DNA of 64,000 nucleotides from Synechococcales cyanobacterium S06 (GTDB lineage: Bacteria; Cyanobacteriota; Cyanobacteriia; Cyanobacteriales; JAABRE01). The notes under the pieces were generated by a model. It ran no database searches and was not told the DNA's origin. It worked only from the letters and a program-made list of their open reading frames with translations. Location: assembly GCA_011391125.1 (NCBI GenBank), contig JAABRE010000020.1:1-64000 (forward strand), read 5' to 3'. A program made the translations under genes and the position numbers. Every line of letters begins with the position of its first letter. Position 1 is the first letter of the stretch. Positions 1 to 9,889 of this stretch are shown here, piece by piece.

Positions 1-88
1 CTACTCCATCCCGAACTAGATAGTGAAACGTGATTGCGGCGAAGATACTTGGGGGGTAGCCCCCTGGGAAAATAGTTCGATGCCAGGC
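1..88 (+). rRNA. rrf: 5S ribosomal RNA, 3' part (truncated by window start)
   Basis: 'ctccatcccgaact...gtgaaac...gcggcgaagatacttggggggtagccccctgggaaaatagttcgatgccaggc' matches the cyanobacterial 5S rRNA 3' two-thirds. Confidence 0.9.
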
Positions 89-125
89 TTAATACTCAAG
101 AGGGCGTAAGCATTACGCCCCTACC

Positions 126-168
126 AAACAACAATCGCCTCCCCCACCACGGGAGGCTTTGTTGTTTT
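126..168 (+). terminator. Rho-independent terminator of the rRNA operon
   Basis: CAACAATCGCCTCCC-CCACCAC-GGGAGGCTTTGTTG hairpin followed by TTTT, just after the 5S end. Confidence 0.75.
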
Positions 169-222
169 GAGAAGATGGCTTGACAAATGGCTGGTTTTGT
201 GGTATGTCTTAGGCCAAAGTTA

Positions 223-287
223 GTAGGGTGCGTCACACAGATAAGCTAAAGTATGGATAATTATGTTGACAATGTGACGCACCCTAC
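223..287. repeat. Palindromic MITE-like element, family A (GTAGGGTGCGTCACA...TGTGACGCACCCTAC)
   Basis: Perfect 15-bp terminal inverted repeats around an AT-rich core; other copies at 6995, 47537, 53142, 54759. Confidence 0.85.
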
Positions 288-332
288 AGCTAAAAGTGTC
301 CTACCTGTCAAATAGTAACATTCCTACTGTCA

Positions 333-400
333 GGTGGGCAAAACGGATATTTATTCAAGGGTTTTTCAACCCGATTTTTCGCCGTTTTACCCACCCTACT
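333..400. repeat. Palindromic element, family B (GGTGGGCAAAACGG...CCGTTTTACCCACCCTAC)
   Basis: Inverted repeat related to copies at 17659-17725 and 58274-58338. Confidence 0.65.
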
Positions 401-407
401 TTAATCT

Positions 408-1487
408 TTACATTTGATTTATTTTTGCCACTGTCTGATCTAATTCACTTTTGATTTGATTTATACTTGTTTGATAAGTCTTGTTAGCGTTATTAACATC
501 AAATTGAAATTGTTTTTGTAAATTATCAAATTCTTGGTCAAATTTTTGTTTTGCGGTGGTAATCTCATCTAGTCGTGTTTTCTCTGCTGACAGAAGTTTA
601 TCTTCTAATGTTTTAATGTCTGTTTTAAAACGTTCTATTTGATTCACTTTTTGTGTTAATTCCTGATTTTCGCGTGTTAATTTCTGATTTTCGCGTTTTA
701 ATTCCTTATTTTCGTTCCAAAAAAGACCGTTGAAGATCAATGAGACGATCAGGGATATTCCTAAGATTATTGTTAACAAATTCCCTGACTTTTTGGAGAT
801 TTCTGTGTTATTCATTGTAGTGTTTTTTTTTCCTAATCTAATCCCATCATTACTGTTAATTTGTGTGGATAAACCGCGCCATGGATTCAGTTTGTCTAAA
901 CTTTCTTGAGATTTAATCTCAGAAATAAAGATTAAAATACCGTCTTTATTTGGCAATTTATATTTTTCTAATTCCTGTTTTAAAGATTTACAATCCTGTT
1001 TTAAAGATTTACAATTAGCTAAATTTAAGTTACCAATTTTGCGAGTTGTATCGGCGGTTTTTTCTGGGGAAAAAGTGCGACCGCCTTCGGGTATTTCCCC
1101 TTCGGGTATTTTCCCATCAATTTTAAAGCCTTTTTCGGGTTCAAACTTAACTGCTTCATCAATTTGTTTGGCAAAATTATCCTTATTTTCTAAGTATTGA
1201 ATAACAAGAGAATGTAATTGATTTTCTTCGGATTTATTGCCTTGCCAAATTACAGAATTACGAATGGTACGAGTGCGATTGTCAGTGCGTCCACTTTTTA
1301 ATCCAGTAATCGCTAAAATTAACTTTTCCTTAGCACGAACTAATATTAAAGAGGAATCTTCTGTATCTAAGTAATCACTAATTTCATTGTAATCACTAAT
1401 TTTATTGGGAGGATCGGTTTTTTCATTGTCTTTATTTAACCAAGTATAATCTTTGACTTTACCCTTACTTTGTACTACAATTTTCAT
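408..1487 (-). CDS. Hypothetical protein with conserved-looking N-terminal domain, one TM helix and C-terminal coiled coil; GTPase-module component
   Basis: ORF track; TM segment NLLTIILGISLIVSLIFNGLFW followed by heptad-rich coiled coil; 19 bp from the GTPase gene, same strand. Confidence 0.75.
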   Translation of the reverse strand: MKIVVQSKGKVKDYTWLNKDNEKTDPPNKISDYNEISDYLDTEDSSLILVRAKEKLILAITGLKSGRTDNRTRTIRNSVIWQGNKSEENQLHSLVIQYLENKDNFAKQIDEAVKFEPEKGFKIDGKIPEGEIPEGGRTFSPEKTADTTRKIGNLNLANCKSLKQDCKSLKQELEKYKLPNKDGILIFISEIKSQESLDKLNPWRGLSTQINSNDGIRLGKKNTTMNNTEISKKSGNLLTIILGISLIVSLIFNGLFWNENKELKRENQKLTRENQELTQKVNQIERFKTDIKTLEDKLLSAEKTRLDEITTAKQKFDQEFDNLQKQFQFDVNNANKTYQTSINQIKSELDQTVAKINQM

Positions 1488-1506
1488 TATTTTTATTACT
1501 CCTTTG

Positions 1507-2520
1507 TTAATTATTAATTCTTAATAAATTTCCACCTTGAAAAATCACAAATGCTCCGTTATTTTTACAACCATTGGCAAACTCGCTCATGGAATCAATA
1601 AAGGCTTGATCCCTTTTTAGAAAGGATAAAAGACCGTTCTGAAAAGGAATTTTTCTATTTTCCAGATAGAGTCGTAGAATAAACCTTAAAAGATAACGCA
1701 ACGGTTGCTCACTGTTTTTCGGTTCATAAAATTTAGTCGGATCTGGTTTTCTAAAATAAAAAATAAATTCCTCAGTTTCTGGGTCTTTTTCTATATAAGA
1801 AAAATGGACACTACCAAGGGTTTCTACGGGGGTCATAACCGCAGCAATATAGGGTATTAAAGCGTCACTACTAAAAAAACTTAGAAAATTTCGATATTTT
1901 TCTTGAATAATATTAACCAGCTTTTCTTCCCCACCATTTTCCCTTAAATATTTTTCACATTTTACAGGAGCAAAGATTACTAATTTAGGAGAATTTAAGT
2001 TTTGAAAACTGCTTTTTAGGAGGTCATAAATAAGGTCTGGTTTATTAAATTTATCATGATACTGACCGTTTTTTTCCATTAACATTGGTGTATCAATGGT
2101 GATTACAATTGCCACAGATTCTTGAATATAATTTTTAATTTTTTCATGATGGACATTATCTGGATTTAAAAAATCTCCGGGGTAATCTTGAAATTCTATT
2201 TCTAGGGAAGGAGAAACTCCTGTTTTTCCTAAATCAAAACTAAATATCTTTGCCTGAGTTGTAGCTTGTAAACCACCACGAATTTTAATACTCTCTTTTT
2301 GGGCTGATTCTTTCAGCTCTTGTAAGCGATTATCTAAAATCGTTTTAGTTTCAGTTTCTGGGGTTAATTGTAAATTGGTTTTACCAATGATCTGATCAAA
2401 TTGGTCATACATTGCGCATAAAAGACTGGTTTTTCCTACTCCTGTATGACCTAACATGGTCACTTTTAATGTTTGTTTTTTGAGAAATTTTGCCTGTAAT
2501 ATTTGAGAAAACATAATCAT
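1507..2520 (-). CDS. TRAFAC/DO-GTPase-like P-loop GTPase
   Basis: Walker A GHTGVGKTS, DYPGD (DxxG-like) and APVKCEKY motifs. Confidence 0.7.
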   Translation of the reverse strand: MIMFSQILQAKFLKKQTLKVTMLGHTGVGKTSLLCAMYDQFDQIIGKTNLQLTPETETKTILDNRLQELKESAQKESIKIRGGLQATTQAKIFSFDLGKTGVSPSLEIEFQDYPGDFLNPDNVHHEKIKNYIQESVAIVITIDTPMLMEKNGQYHDKFNKPDLIYDLLKSSFQNLNSPKLVIFAPVKCEKYLRENGGEEKLVNIIQEKYRNFLSFFSSDALIPYIAAVMTPVETLGSVHFSYIEKDPETEEFIFYFRKPDPTKFYEPKNSEQPLRYLLRFILRLYLENRKIPFQNGLLSFLKRDQAFIDSMSEFANGCKNNGAFVIFQGGNLLRINN

Positions 2521-2551
2521 CTCCTTGGGTAAATTAATGGTTATAAATTGT

Positions 2552-2618
2552 AAAAACCTGGTTTCTTTAATTTTTTTGTCTATAAATTTTTAATTAATAA
2601 GAAGAAACCAGGTTTTTT
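2552..2618. terminator. Long inverted repeat (AAAAACCTGGTTTCTT...AAGAAACCAGGTTTTT) between GTPase genes; candidate terminator or RNA processing structure
   Basis: Perfect 16-bp arms with T-run after the second arm; loop about 34 nt. Confidence 0.6.
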
Positions 2619-2649
2619 GGGTAACAAAAATAAGGTGAGGGTCTTAATT

Positions 2650-4841
2650 TTATGTTTTTATTTCCCTGGTTTCATTTAAAGATTCGGCTTGTTCAATTAA
2701 CTTAAGCCATTCCTCTCGAATGCGGGTATTTTCCCCTAAAATTTGGAAATCTTCGGTCCAAATTTCTGCCCGAAAACATAGTAAAAATTCATACCATTCA
2801 TCCTTAACTTCTTTGGCACGAAGTACCCGATCTACAAATTCTTCCACCATGGCAAAAGCTGCTTCACTGGGTTCATTTAGGATACTGTCTAAAGCATTTC
2901 TACAATCAAAAAGAGTTGGTTTATAAAGTTCTTCTAAATAATCTAAAACATCTTGTTCATTGGCATCTTGTTTGGTAAGTTTAACTGTTTTATTTGGTGT
3001 TAATTTATCTAAGTGTTTTCTGATGCGATGTTGGATGAAACCGCGGTAAGATAATTGATATTCTGTTATTATTTGAAAGCCTAATTTTAGGGACGTTAAA
3101 TTATCAGGAATTAACTCGGTTATTTCCCCTAAAAATTGTACCCCACGAGCTGAAGTTAAACCTCCTAATTTACATTCTTCAATTAACACATTAGAAATCT
3201 TGGTTTTTACCTGATCAATGGATTCTTTTAAACCCTCATCTAAACCTAAAAAACGTTCCGATAAACCAGTTCTAATTTCATGTAAATAATTACTATAAAC
3301 TGTGGCAAAGGAATCTTCTTCATCATTTTTGTCTTCAATATCCTCTAAAGTTGGCAAAATATTTTTATCTTCTTGACAACTTTTGAAAATACTTTCTATC
3401 TGTTTTTTCAAAAAATCATTTTCCAACTCTCGCTCGTCTAATTGTTGTTTGCATAATTTTTTTAAGTTTTTCGTTAAATTAGGCCAAAAGTCCTTATTAA
3501 ATAATTTAAAAAATTTAGATTCATTTTCGGTGTAATCTATTTTTCCTAGGACATTTTTGGCCTTTTCTAATTCTGATTTAATCCCCGATTGTAATTGTTT
3601 TAATTCATCGGCACAATTTTCGGTATATTGCATATCTAATTTGGTAATATTCTCGGTCAAATAATTTAAAGTTGGCTTTAAAATTAGCTGATTTACTATT
3701 TCTGAATTACCACAATTGGCCGTAATTAAACCTGCTACATTAATATGGGTTTGACCAAGAGACTCCCTTAAATCTTGGCAATTATTTTGATTATTACCAT
3801 TACTAGATGTTTCGTCTGTCTCATTTAAAATCATGAATGACCATAATTTTAAAGGTAAGTTAATTAAAGCCGAAGTAGCTGTATCATAAAGCTTTACATC
3901 CACATCAGCCCAATAATCACCCGAAGATTTTGGCATTTTTACAAATAAAACAAAATCCACATCTTCGCCCAATGTTTTAATTAGTTTCTCTTCATCACCA
4001 ATTCCTGTATCTCCTAATCCGGGCAAATCAATTACGGCAATTTGTCCGACATCTTCATTCGGAAATGGACAAACTATTTTTACTTGTTTAACTGCTAAAT
4101 AATTGAAAAAAATACGCTCGCCACTTTCACTATCTTGAGCGACATATTCCCTTATTTGCTGCTTAGAAATACGCTGAGGAGATTCTTGTTTTAACAGATG
4201 AGAATACTTATCAAAATTAACATGATAACGTTTTAAATGCTCATATTTAGCTTTATTAGAAGTAGCTTGATTAGAATCATTTTTTAAGTTCTCTGGTAAG
4301 GGAGGTAATTCTTGATTGGCAAATTCTTGAATTATAATTGGTTTTGCGCCTAAATTCAATTCCCGATAATAAGGTGCGATTACTTCATTTAAAAAGGAAC
4401 GTTCACTATAAAACCAAACTTCGCCACTGGTTTCCACGGAGGGATTATGATGAATCGTGCTACGAACTCCGGTGCAGTGTTGGCGATCGCCGTCGGGTAT
4501 TTCTGATGTACTCAACCCAGTAATACTTTGCAGTAAGCGACTTTTGCCTTGTCTAGCACGGCCAACAACGCCTAAATTCAAGGTTTTGCGTCGAAAACGA
4601 GTTTGTAATTTAGTTAATTGTTCAAGTTGAGCTTCAATTTGTGATTTATAACCAATAAAATTAAGCTCATTGAGTTTTCCTTCGATAACGGTATCGTTTA
4701 CTTTTTCCAGTAGATCATTGCGATATTGTTCTAACTTATTTAAAACAGCAAATATTTGAGGTTATTTTCAGTTTTTTCCAAACCTTGAGCTAAAGGACGA
4801 CGTTGCTCGATAATCGCAGAAATCTGATCAGATGGATTCAT
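2650..4841 (-). pseudogene. Dynamin-like GTPase, N-terminus separated by a frameshift near 4755-4765 (ORF track starts at an internal TTG, 4581)
   Basis: GRARQGKSRLLQ P-loop, DLPGLGDTG G3 motif. Upstream ATG at 4841 reads MNPSDQISAIIEQRRPLAQGLEKTENN, then must shift frame to QIFAVLNKLEQYRNDLLEKVNDT...RRKTLNLGVVGRARQGKS. Confidence 0.75.
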
Positions 4842-5258
4842 AGAACAATAATAGTTATTTTATTCTTAACCATTATTGATCAATTTAAGTTCCATTGCAA
4901 GAATTAAATTTAAGTTCTCAAAAAAACACGTTCATTAATGTTGTCTAAATCATTCCTAAACATTTCCCTGATTTAACTAAAATTTGTTCTATTTTTAGGA
5001 TTGTTCTAGACACATGGGATTCACTTAAATTGATGTATGCCCCTATATTTATTAAAAGGGAGGAAAGTTATTGAAGTCTTGTCCTCAATGAAAATAAGCT
5101 GTTATTTTTTTTAAAAGGATATTCTAGGATGCTTGGTGATTATTAGATAATGCTTATTATATAAAACTTTTGCCAATGACGCACCCTACTTATAAATAAG
5201 TGATTTAAAGGCGTAACAGTTTATTTCCTATTTATCTAAGGATAATAATTATTTAGAT

Positions 5259-5435
5259 ATGCTGAATATTCCTCCTGAATTAGAGTTATCTAATCATGAT
5301 TTTTTGACAGTAATTCAATCCCTAAATCGACGTTGTTTACTGGAAAAAGTTACTCAAAATGGAGCTATATTTTTTAAGCTTAATTCTATTTTTAATTTTA
5401 CTGCAAAAAAAAATATTAAAGATGGTGTTATCTAA
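5259..5435 (+). pseudogene. Fragment resembling the post-NB-ARC winged-helix region of a cyanobacterial STAND/NB-ARC protein
   Basis: 58-codon ORF MLNIPPELELSNHDFLTVIQSLNRRCLLEKVTQNGAIFFKLNSIFNF..., similar to the 'LL.AL.SL.RRSLIEK....F.LQPVV' pattern. Confidence 0.4.
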
Positions 5436-5765
5436 TTTTCTTGAACTTATAAATATTCTTAAATCAATGATAACAATTTATAAAATAAGGTTAGTTTTTC
5501 ATGAAAAATATATGAGATGAATCAAAATATACAACCCATTTTATATCAATTAGTTAATTTTAACTCGAAATAGTTAATTGATATAAAAAAAAGCTGGCAA
5601 TTATTTTATACTTAGGGTTTACGGAAAAAAGCTGAAAGCTATGTAGATCAAGACTTTAAAGTTGGTGGGACTTGAATTAAGTGCAAGGATTTCAACAAAT
5701 AATAGTAAAAAACCTTACATTTACGGGGATTAATCAAGATTTTTGCTCGTCAAAAGACGCGGTCA

Positions 5766-5811
5766 AACTATCAACTATCAACTATCAACTATCAACTATC
5801 AACTATCAACT
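5766..5811. repeat. Heptanucleotide tandem repeat (CAACTAT)n, STRR-like
   Basis: About 6 consecutive 7-bp units. Confidence 0.9.
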
Positions 5812-5892
5812 CGCCCTCACCCGCCATTTATTCAGCAAGCCCTACTTAAGTAATCACTTTTATTCGTTAAAATAATTGCCAACCCTAACTAA

Positions 5893-6990
5893 TTACAAAT
5901 TTTTCCTCAGTAAATTAGCAATAATTTTCGCACTGTCAATGACAGCTAAACTGCCCATTTTTTCGGACATTTCTGTTAGTTGAACGGGGTTTTTTATTAA
6001 GGTTAAAACCTGCTCATTTAAAATTTCTGGAGTTAACTGCGATTGTTGATAGACGATCGCTCCCCCAACATCCGCAAATACTTTCGCATTGTAACTTTGA
6101 TGATCTTCGGCTGCAAAGGGATAAGGAATCAAAATTGCTGGAGTTTTCGTGATTGCTAATTCCGTCAAACTACCTGAACCAGATCGACTAATGGCTAAAT
6201 CAGCACGTTGAAATAATCCCGCCATATTGTCATAAAAAGGGAGAGCAAAATAGTGGGGATGTGGTAAAGTCTGATTATCCGCATCTTTTTCCCCTGTTAA
6301 ATGGACGACATAAGCGCCAACGTCGAGCCAGTTTTGAACTGATCGCCTCACACAGTCATTTAAAGCAACTGCTCCTTGAGAACCTCCGACGACCACAATT
6401 AAAGGTACATCGTCGGGAATCGGTAAATCAAGGGGTTGAGGAGTCAAAAATTGGGACCTAACAGGGGTACTCACAAAAGTAGTTTTAGCACCTCGCAAAT
6501 AACGAGCAGTACCTTGAAAACCCAAGGCCACGAAATTACAAAAAGGGGCGAAAAAACGGGTCACTTTCCCCGGAATAAAATTAGATTCATGCAAAATCAC
6601 GGGAATTCCGGCTAATTTAGCGGCTAAAATGGTCGGACCGGCAATATAACCTCCCGTGGTAAAAACCAGCTTAATTTGCCGTTGTTTTAATAACTTTTGG
6701 ACTTTAAAAATAGACGTAATCAAACGAAATAAAGTTTTGAGACTATTTAAACTTAACCCTTTTTGAAAACCACCCACAGCAATAGTATGTAACAAATAGC
6801 AGTCAGGAACTAACTTAGTTTCCAGTCGATCTGGTACACCTAACCATTCAATGTTCACCTCGGTGAGTTGTTGGGCTACTGCAAGAGCAGGAAAGATATG
6901 GCCACCTGTTCCACTTGCTGCAATTAAAATTTTTTCAGACACGATTTTCCAGTTTAGAATAAAATGTAAATAAGATAAACTTAGTATCAT
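5893..6990 (-). CDS. murG: UDP-N-acetylglucosamine--N-acetylmuramyl-pyrophosphoryl-undecaprenol GlcNAc transferase
   Basis: AASGTGGHIFPALAVAQ, HESNFIPGKVTR, SRSGSGSLTELA motifs. Confidence 0.95.
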   Translation of the reverse strand: MILSLSYLHFILNWKIVSEKILIAASGTGGHIFPALAVAQQLTEVNIEWLGVPDRLETKLVPDCYLLHTIAVGGFQKGLSLNSLKTLFRLITSIFKVQKLLKQRQIKLVFTTGGYIAGPTILAAKLAGIPVILHESNFIPGKVTRFFAPFCNFVALGFQGTARYLRGAKTTFVSTPVRSQFLTPQPLDLPIPDDVPLIVVVGGSQGAVALNDCVRRSVQNWLDVGAYVVHLTGEKDADNQTLPHPHYFALPFYDNMAGLFQRADLAISRSGSGSLTELAITKTPAILIPYPFAAEDHQSYNAKVFADVGGAIVYQQSQLTPEILNEQVLTLIKNPVQLTEMSEKMGSLAVIDSAKIIANLLRKNL

Positions 6991-6994
6991 ATTC

Positions 6995-7057
6995 TAGGGT
7001 GCGTCACAGAAACAAATTATGATTTCAATAATTAATCCTTGAATGTTACGCACCATC
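6995..7057. repeat. Family A palindromic element (degenerate)
   Basis: TAGGGTGCGTCACA...TGTTACGCACCA. Confidence 0.65.
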
Positions 7058-7147
7058 TGGTCAATCATTGTGTTTCAATGAATTGAAAAGGGCTGTATAA
7101 TCATCTCTAAATATAGAGAAAGTGAATTTACCAAATAGTTAATATAT

Positions 7148-7936
7148 ATGCAAATTTTTTCCCAAAAACCATGGTTTTGTTTTTCCCGATTTTCCCTCCT
7201 CTTAGGTTTAAGTTTAACTGTTAGCTTGTCCAATGTCGTCAACGCCGAAACTGCTGCCAACGCTCCCCAAGAATTAAAACAGGTGCTAACTAATTTTGAA
7301 ACCGTGGCCAATCAAAGAAAAGTGTCAGAAATAATGAATTTTTATAGTGATAAATTTACTAATTCCGATGGTTTAGATTATCAAACTTTATCCGAAGCAC
7401 TTAACTCAATGTGGTCAAATTATCCCGATTTAAAATATAGTATTGAATTAAATTCTTGGGACAAAAAAGGAGATGAAATTGTCACCGAAACTACCACTTA
7501 TTTAAAAGGTTCTAGTCGCAATAAAGGAAGATTAATTTATCTTAATTCCACCGTGCGATCGCGTCAATATTGGTCAAATCAAAAAATTGTGCGTCAGGAA
7601 ATTTTAAGCGAACAAACGCGATTAACTACAGGAATAAAACCTCCCAGTGTTAAAGTAAATTTACCAGAAACTGCTAAAGTTGGTGAGCAATTTAACTTTG
7701 ATCTAATTGTGAGTGAACCATTAGGAGAAGATGTTTTATTAGGAGGTATAGTCAAAGAAGAAAGCCAAGCTAAATTATATCTTAATCCTACTAATTTTGA
7801 GTTAGAAGTATTAGCAGCAGGTGGTATATTTAAAATAATTAAAGCCGAAAAACCGGGTAATGAATGGTTATCTGCTATTTTAGTTAGAGCTGATGGTATA
7901 ACTACTCTAACTCAACGAATCAGAATTGAAGAATAA
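7148..7936 (+). CDS. Secreted NTF2-like/SnoaL-type hypothetical protein
   Basis: Signal peptide-like N-terminus; 'ANQRKVSEIMNFYSDKFTNSDGLDYQTLSEAL' NTF2-like pattern. Confidence 0.65.
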   Translation: MQIFSQKPWFCFSRFSLLLGLSLTVSLSNVVNAETAANAPQELKQVLTNFETVANQRKVSEIMNFYSDKFTNSDGLDYQTLSEALNSMWSNYPDLKYSIELNSWDKKGDEIVTETTTYLKGSSRNKGRLIYLNSTVRSRQYWSNQKIVRQEILSEQTRLTTGIKPPSVKVNLPETAKVGEQFNFDLIVSEPLGEDVLLGGIVKEESQAKLYLNPTNFELEVLAAGGIFKIIKAEKPGNEWLSAILVRADGITTLTQRIRIEE

Positions 7937-8036
7937 TTTTTAGGGGTAATTAATTTAATAATTACCCATTCTTACCAGTTTTTTGATCAAGCAGAAGGAA
8001 AGTTTGTGTTAGAAAGAAAGTTTCATCGACAAAGAA

Positions 8037-8450
8037 TTAGCGAAATTTTCGCTGGTTTTCTTCAATAAGTACATCATTAATACTAGCGTAACGAAATTGC
8101 ATTAAACCATTGTCGGCAAATTCCCACATTTCATTACCATAAGAACGATACCATTGATTATATTCATCATGCCATTCATATTCAAATCTTACGGCGATAC
8201 GATGATCAGCAAAACACCATAATTCTTTTTTCAGTCGATAATCAAGCTCTTTTTGCCATTTACGGGTTAAAAATGCCTTAATTTCCTCTCTACCGTTGAT
8301 AAATTCAGAACGATTACGCCATTGTGAATCTATGGTATAAGCTAAGGCCACTTTTTCAGGATTTTTACTATTCCAAGCATTTTCAGCCATTTGGACTTTT
8401 TGTAAGGCCGTTTCCAGAGTAAAAGGGGGAAAAGGTGGTTTTGATTCCAT
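8037..8450 (-). CDS. DUF1348/NTF2-like family protein
   Basis: [42 protein letters not shown]. Confidence 0.85.
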   Translation of the reverse strand: MESKPPFPPFTLETALQKVQMAENAWNSKNPEKVALAYTIDSQWRNRSEFINGREEIKAFLTRKWQKELDYRLKKELWCFADHRIAVRFEYEWHDEYNQWYRSYGNEMWEFADNGLMQFRYASINDVLIEENQRKFR

Positions 8451-8472
8451 GATAAATTTTTCCTTAATTTAA

Positions 8473-9081
8473 TTAGGGTTGATTTGATTGTAATGATAAT
8501 CTTTGCTCCAAGCCAGCAATCCGAGCTTGTAAAGGTGCGATTATTTCATCTAAATCTGTTTGGGAATAACGGATAGGAATATGTTGAGGACAATTTTCGC
8601 TAAAGGCTTCTACCTGAAATAAAATTACTCGCTCAATTTGAGCCGGATAATCAGGAGTACGAAGACGCTCAATTAATGCCTCATCTCCTTCAATATACTT
8701 AGCTTTACCCCAAATTTTGACCCGTTTACGATGACGATAATCCATTAAAAAGAGGAAAGCATTATCTTTTGCTGATAAATTACCGACAGTGATATATTGC
8801 AAATTCCCTGAATAATCGGCAAAACCTAAAGTTTTTTCATCTAAGACTTGTAAAAAACCTTTTTTGCCACCACGAAACTGAATATAAGGATAGCCGTTAG
8901 ATTGCACAGTACCAAGATAAAAGCCATCAATGTGGGCGATAAATTCCTTTAACTGAGGGGTGATCGTATCATTGGCACTCCCTTTATTAATATACTTTTC
9001 GTAAGTTTCCCTCGAACCTCTTTGAGTTTGTGCGATTTTAACTTCAGGGGTGAAAGCTATTTCTCCAAATTTTCTCGGCAT
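8473..9081 (-). CDS. Pyridoxamine 5'-phosphate oxidase family (FMN-binding split barrel) protein
   Basis: FIAHIDGFYLGTVQSNGYPYIQFRGGKKGFLQVLDEKTLGFADYSGNLQYI. Confidence 0.85.
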   Translation of the reverse strand: MPRKFGEIAFTPEVKIAQTQRGSRETYEKYINKGSANDTITPQLKEFIAHIDGFYLGTVQSNGYPYIQFRGGKKGFLQVLDEKTLGFADYSGNLQYITVGNLSAKDNAFLFLMDYRHRKRVKIWGKAKYIEGDEALIERLRTPDYPAQIERVILFQVEAFSENCPQHIPIRYSQTDLDEIIAPLQARIAGLEQRLSLQSNQP

Positions 9082-9148
9082 TTTATCGTAATTCCTTTTT
9101 AGTGGTGGTAATTATTTAGTAACTATTAACTATCAAATATTCACTATT

Positions 9149-9766
9149 TCACTCAATGCCAATCATCCCTACAAAATTAGGTAAATTTTTAACTCTTTCA
9201 ATCCAACTTAAAACATGAGGATAAGGAGTAAGATCAATTTTGCCATCAGAGGCAAGGGCAACATAAGGAAAAACTGCCACATCAGCAATAGTGGGATGCT
9301 CAAATTCTAACCATTGTCGATCTTTAAGATGCTGATTAAGTTGCATCAAGATGTATTCGGCTTTTTGATTAGCTCGATCTAAATTAATACTGGTAGCCTT
9401 AAATAAATGATAAAGTCGAGCCGATTCTACTCCCTGACGAATTTCTCCCGCCGTAGTGGAAAGCCAACGAACTACTTTTGCTAAATCTAAGGCATCTATG
9501 GGCAACCAATGATCCTTACCATACTGTCGGGCTAAATAAACTAAAATTGCTTGGGCATCAGCTAAGATTATTTCACCATCCACTAAAACAGGTACTTGTC
9601 CAAAGGGATTTAAAGTCAAAAATTCAGGTTGTTTATGTTCTCCCGTCATTAAATCCACTTTGATCCATTCATAATCTAAATTCAATAAAGCTAACATTAA
9701 CTTGATCTTGTAGCTATTACCTGACAATTCGTGACCATATAGTTTAATCATGACTTGATTCTCCAT
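9149..9766 (-). CDS. Glutathione S-transferase family protein
   Basis: KLYGHELSGNSYKIKLMLALL..., NPFGQVPVLVDG, ADAQAILVYLARQYG. Confidence 0.9.
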   Translation of the reverse strand: MENQVMIKLYGHELSGNSYKIKLMLALLNLDYEWIKVDLMTGEHKQPEFLTLNPFGQVPVLVDGEIILADAQAILVYLARQYGKDHWLPIDALDLAKVVRWLSTTAGEIRQGVESARLYHLFKATSINLDRANQKAEYILMQLNQHLKDRQWLEFEHPTIADVAVFPYVALASDGKIDLTPYPHVLSWIERVKNLPNFVGMIGIE

Positions 9767-9797
9767 TCTTAGTAAGTTATCCGTGAAAAATAAGCGC

Positions 9798-9823
9798 TTT
9801 TGTACCGAACATTCGGTACAAAA
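9798..9823. promoter_or_regulatory. Candidate TetR-family operator 1 (TTTTGTACCGAACATTCGGTACAAAA)
   Basis: Near-perfect palindrome in the divergent tetR/GST intergenic region. Confidence 0.8.
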
Positions 9824-9839
9824 GGTGATATTTTTACTT

Positions 9840-9855
9840 TACCGAACATTTGGTA
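9840..9855. promoter_or_regulatory. Candidate TetR-family operator 2 (TACCGAACATTTGGTA)
   Basis: Second copy of the operator core, just upstream of the tetR gene. Confidence 0.75.
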
Positions 9856-9889
9856 CAATGTCAAGGAGAAATAAAATTAATTAACAAAA

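Noticed and set aside
5766-5811. Possible CRISPR-like short repeats
   Set aside because: 7-bp contiguous units without spacers; STRR-type tandem repeats. No cas genes in the window.
5681-5875. 64-aa ORF with NYQLSTINYQLS repeats
   Set aside because: Made from heptad repeats; no start context or homology pattern.
7075-7311. 78-aa minus-strand ORF over the secreted NTF2-like gene
   Set aside because: Overlaps the better-supported plus-strand gene with a signal peptide; no recognisable features.
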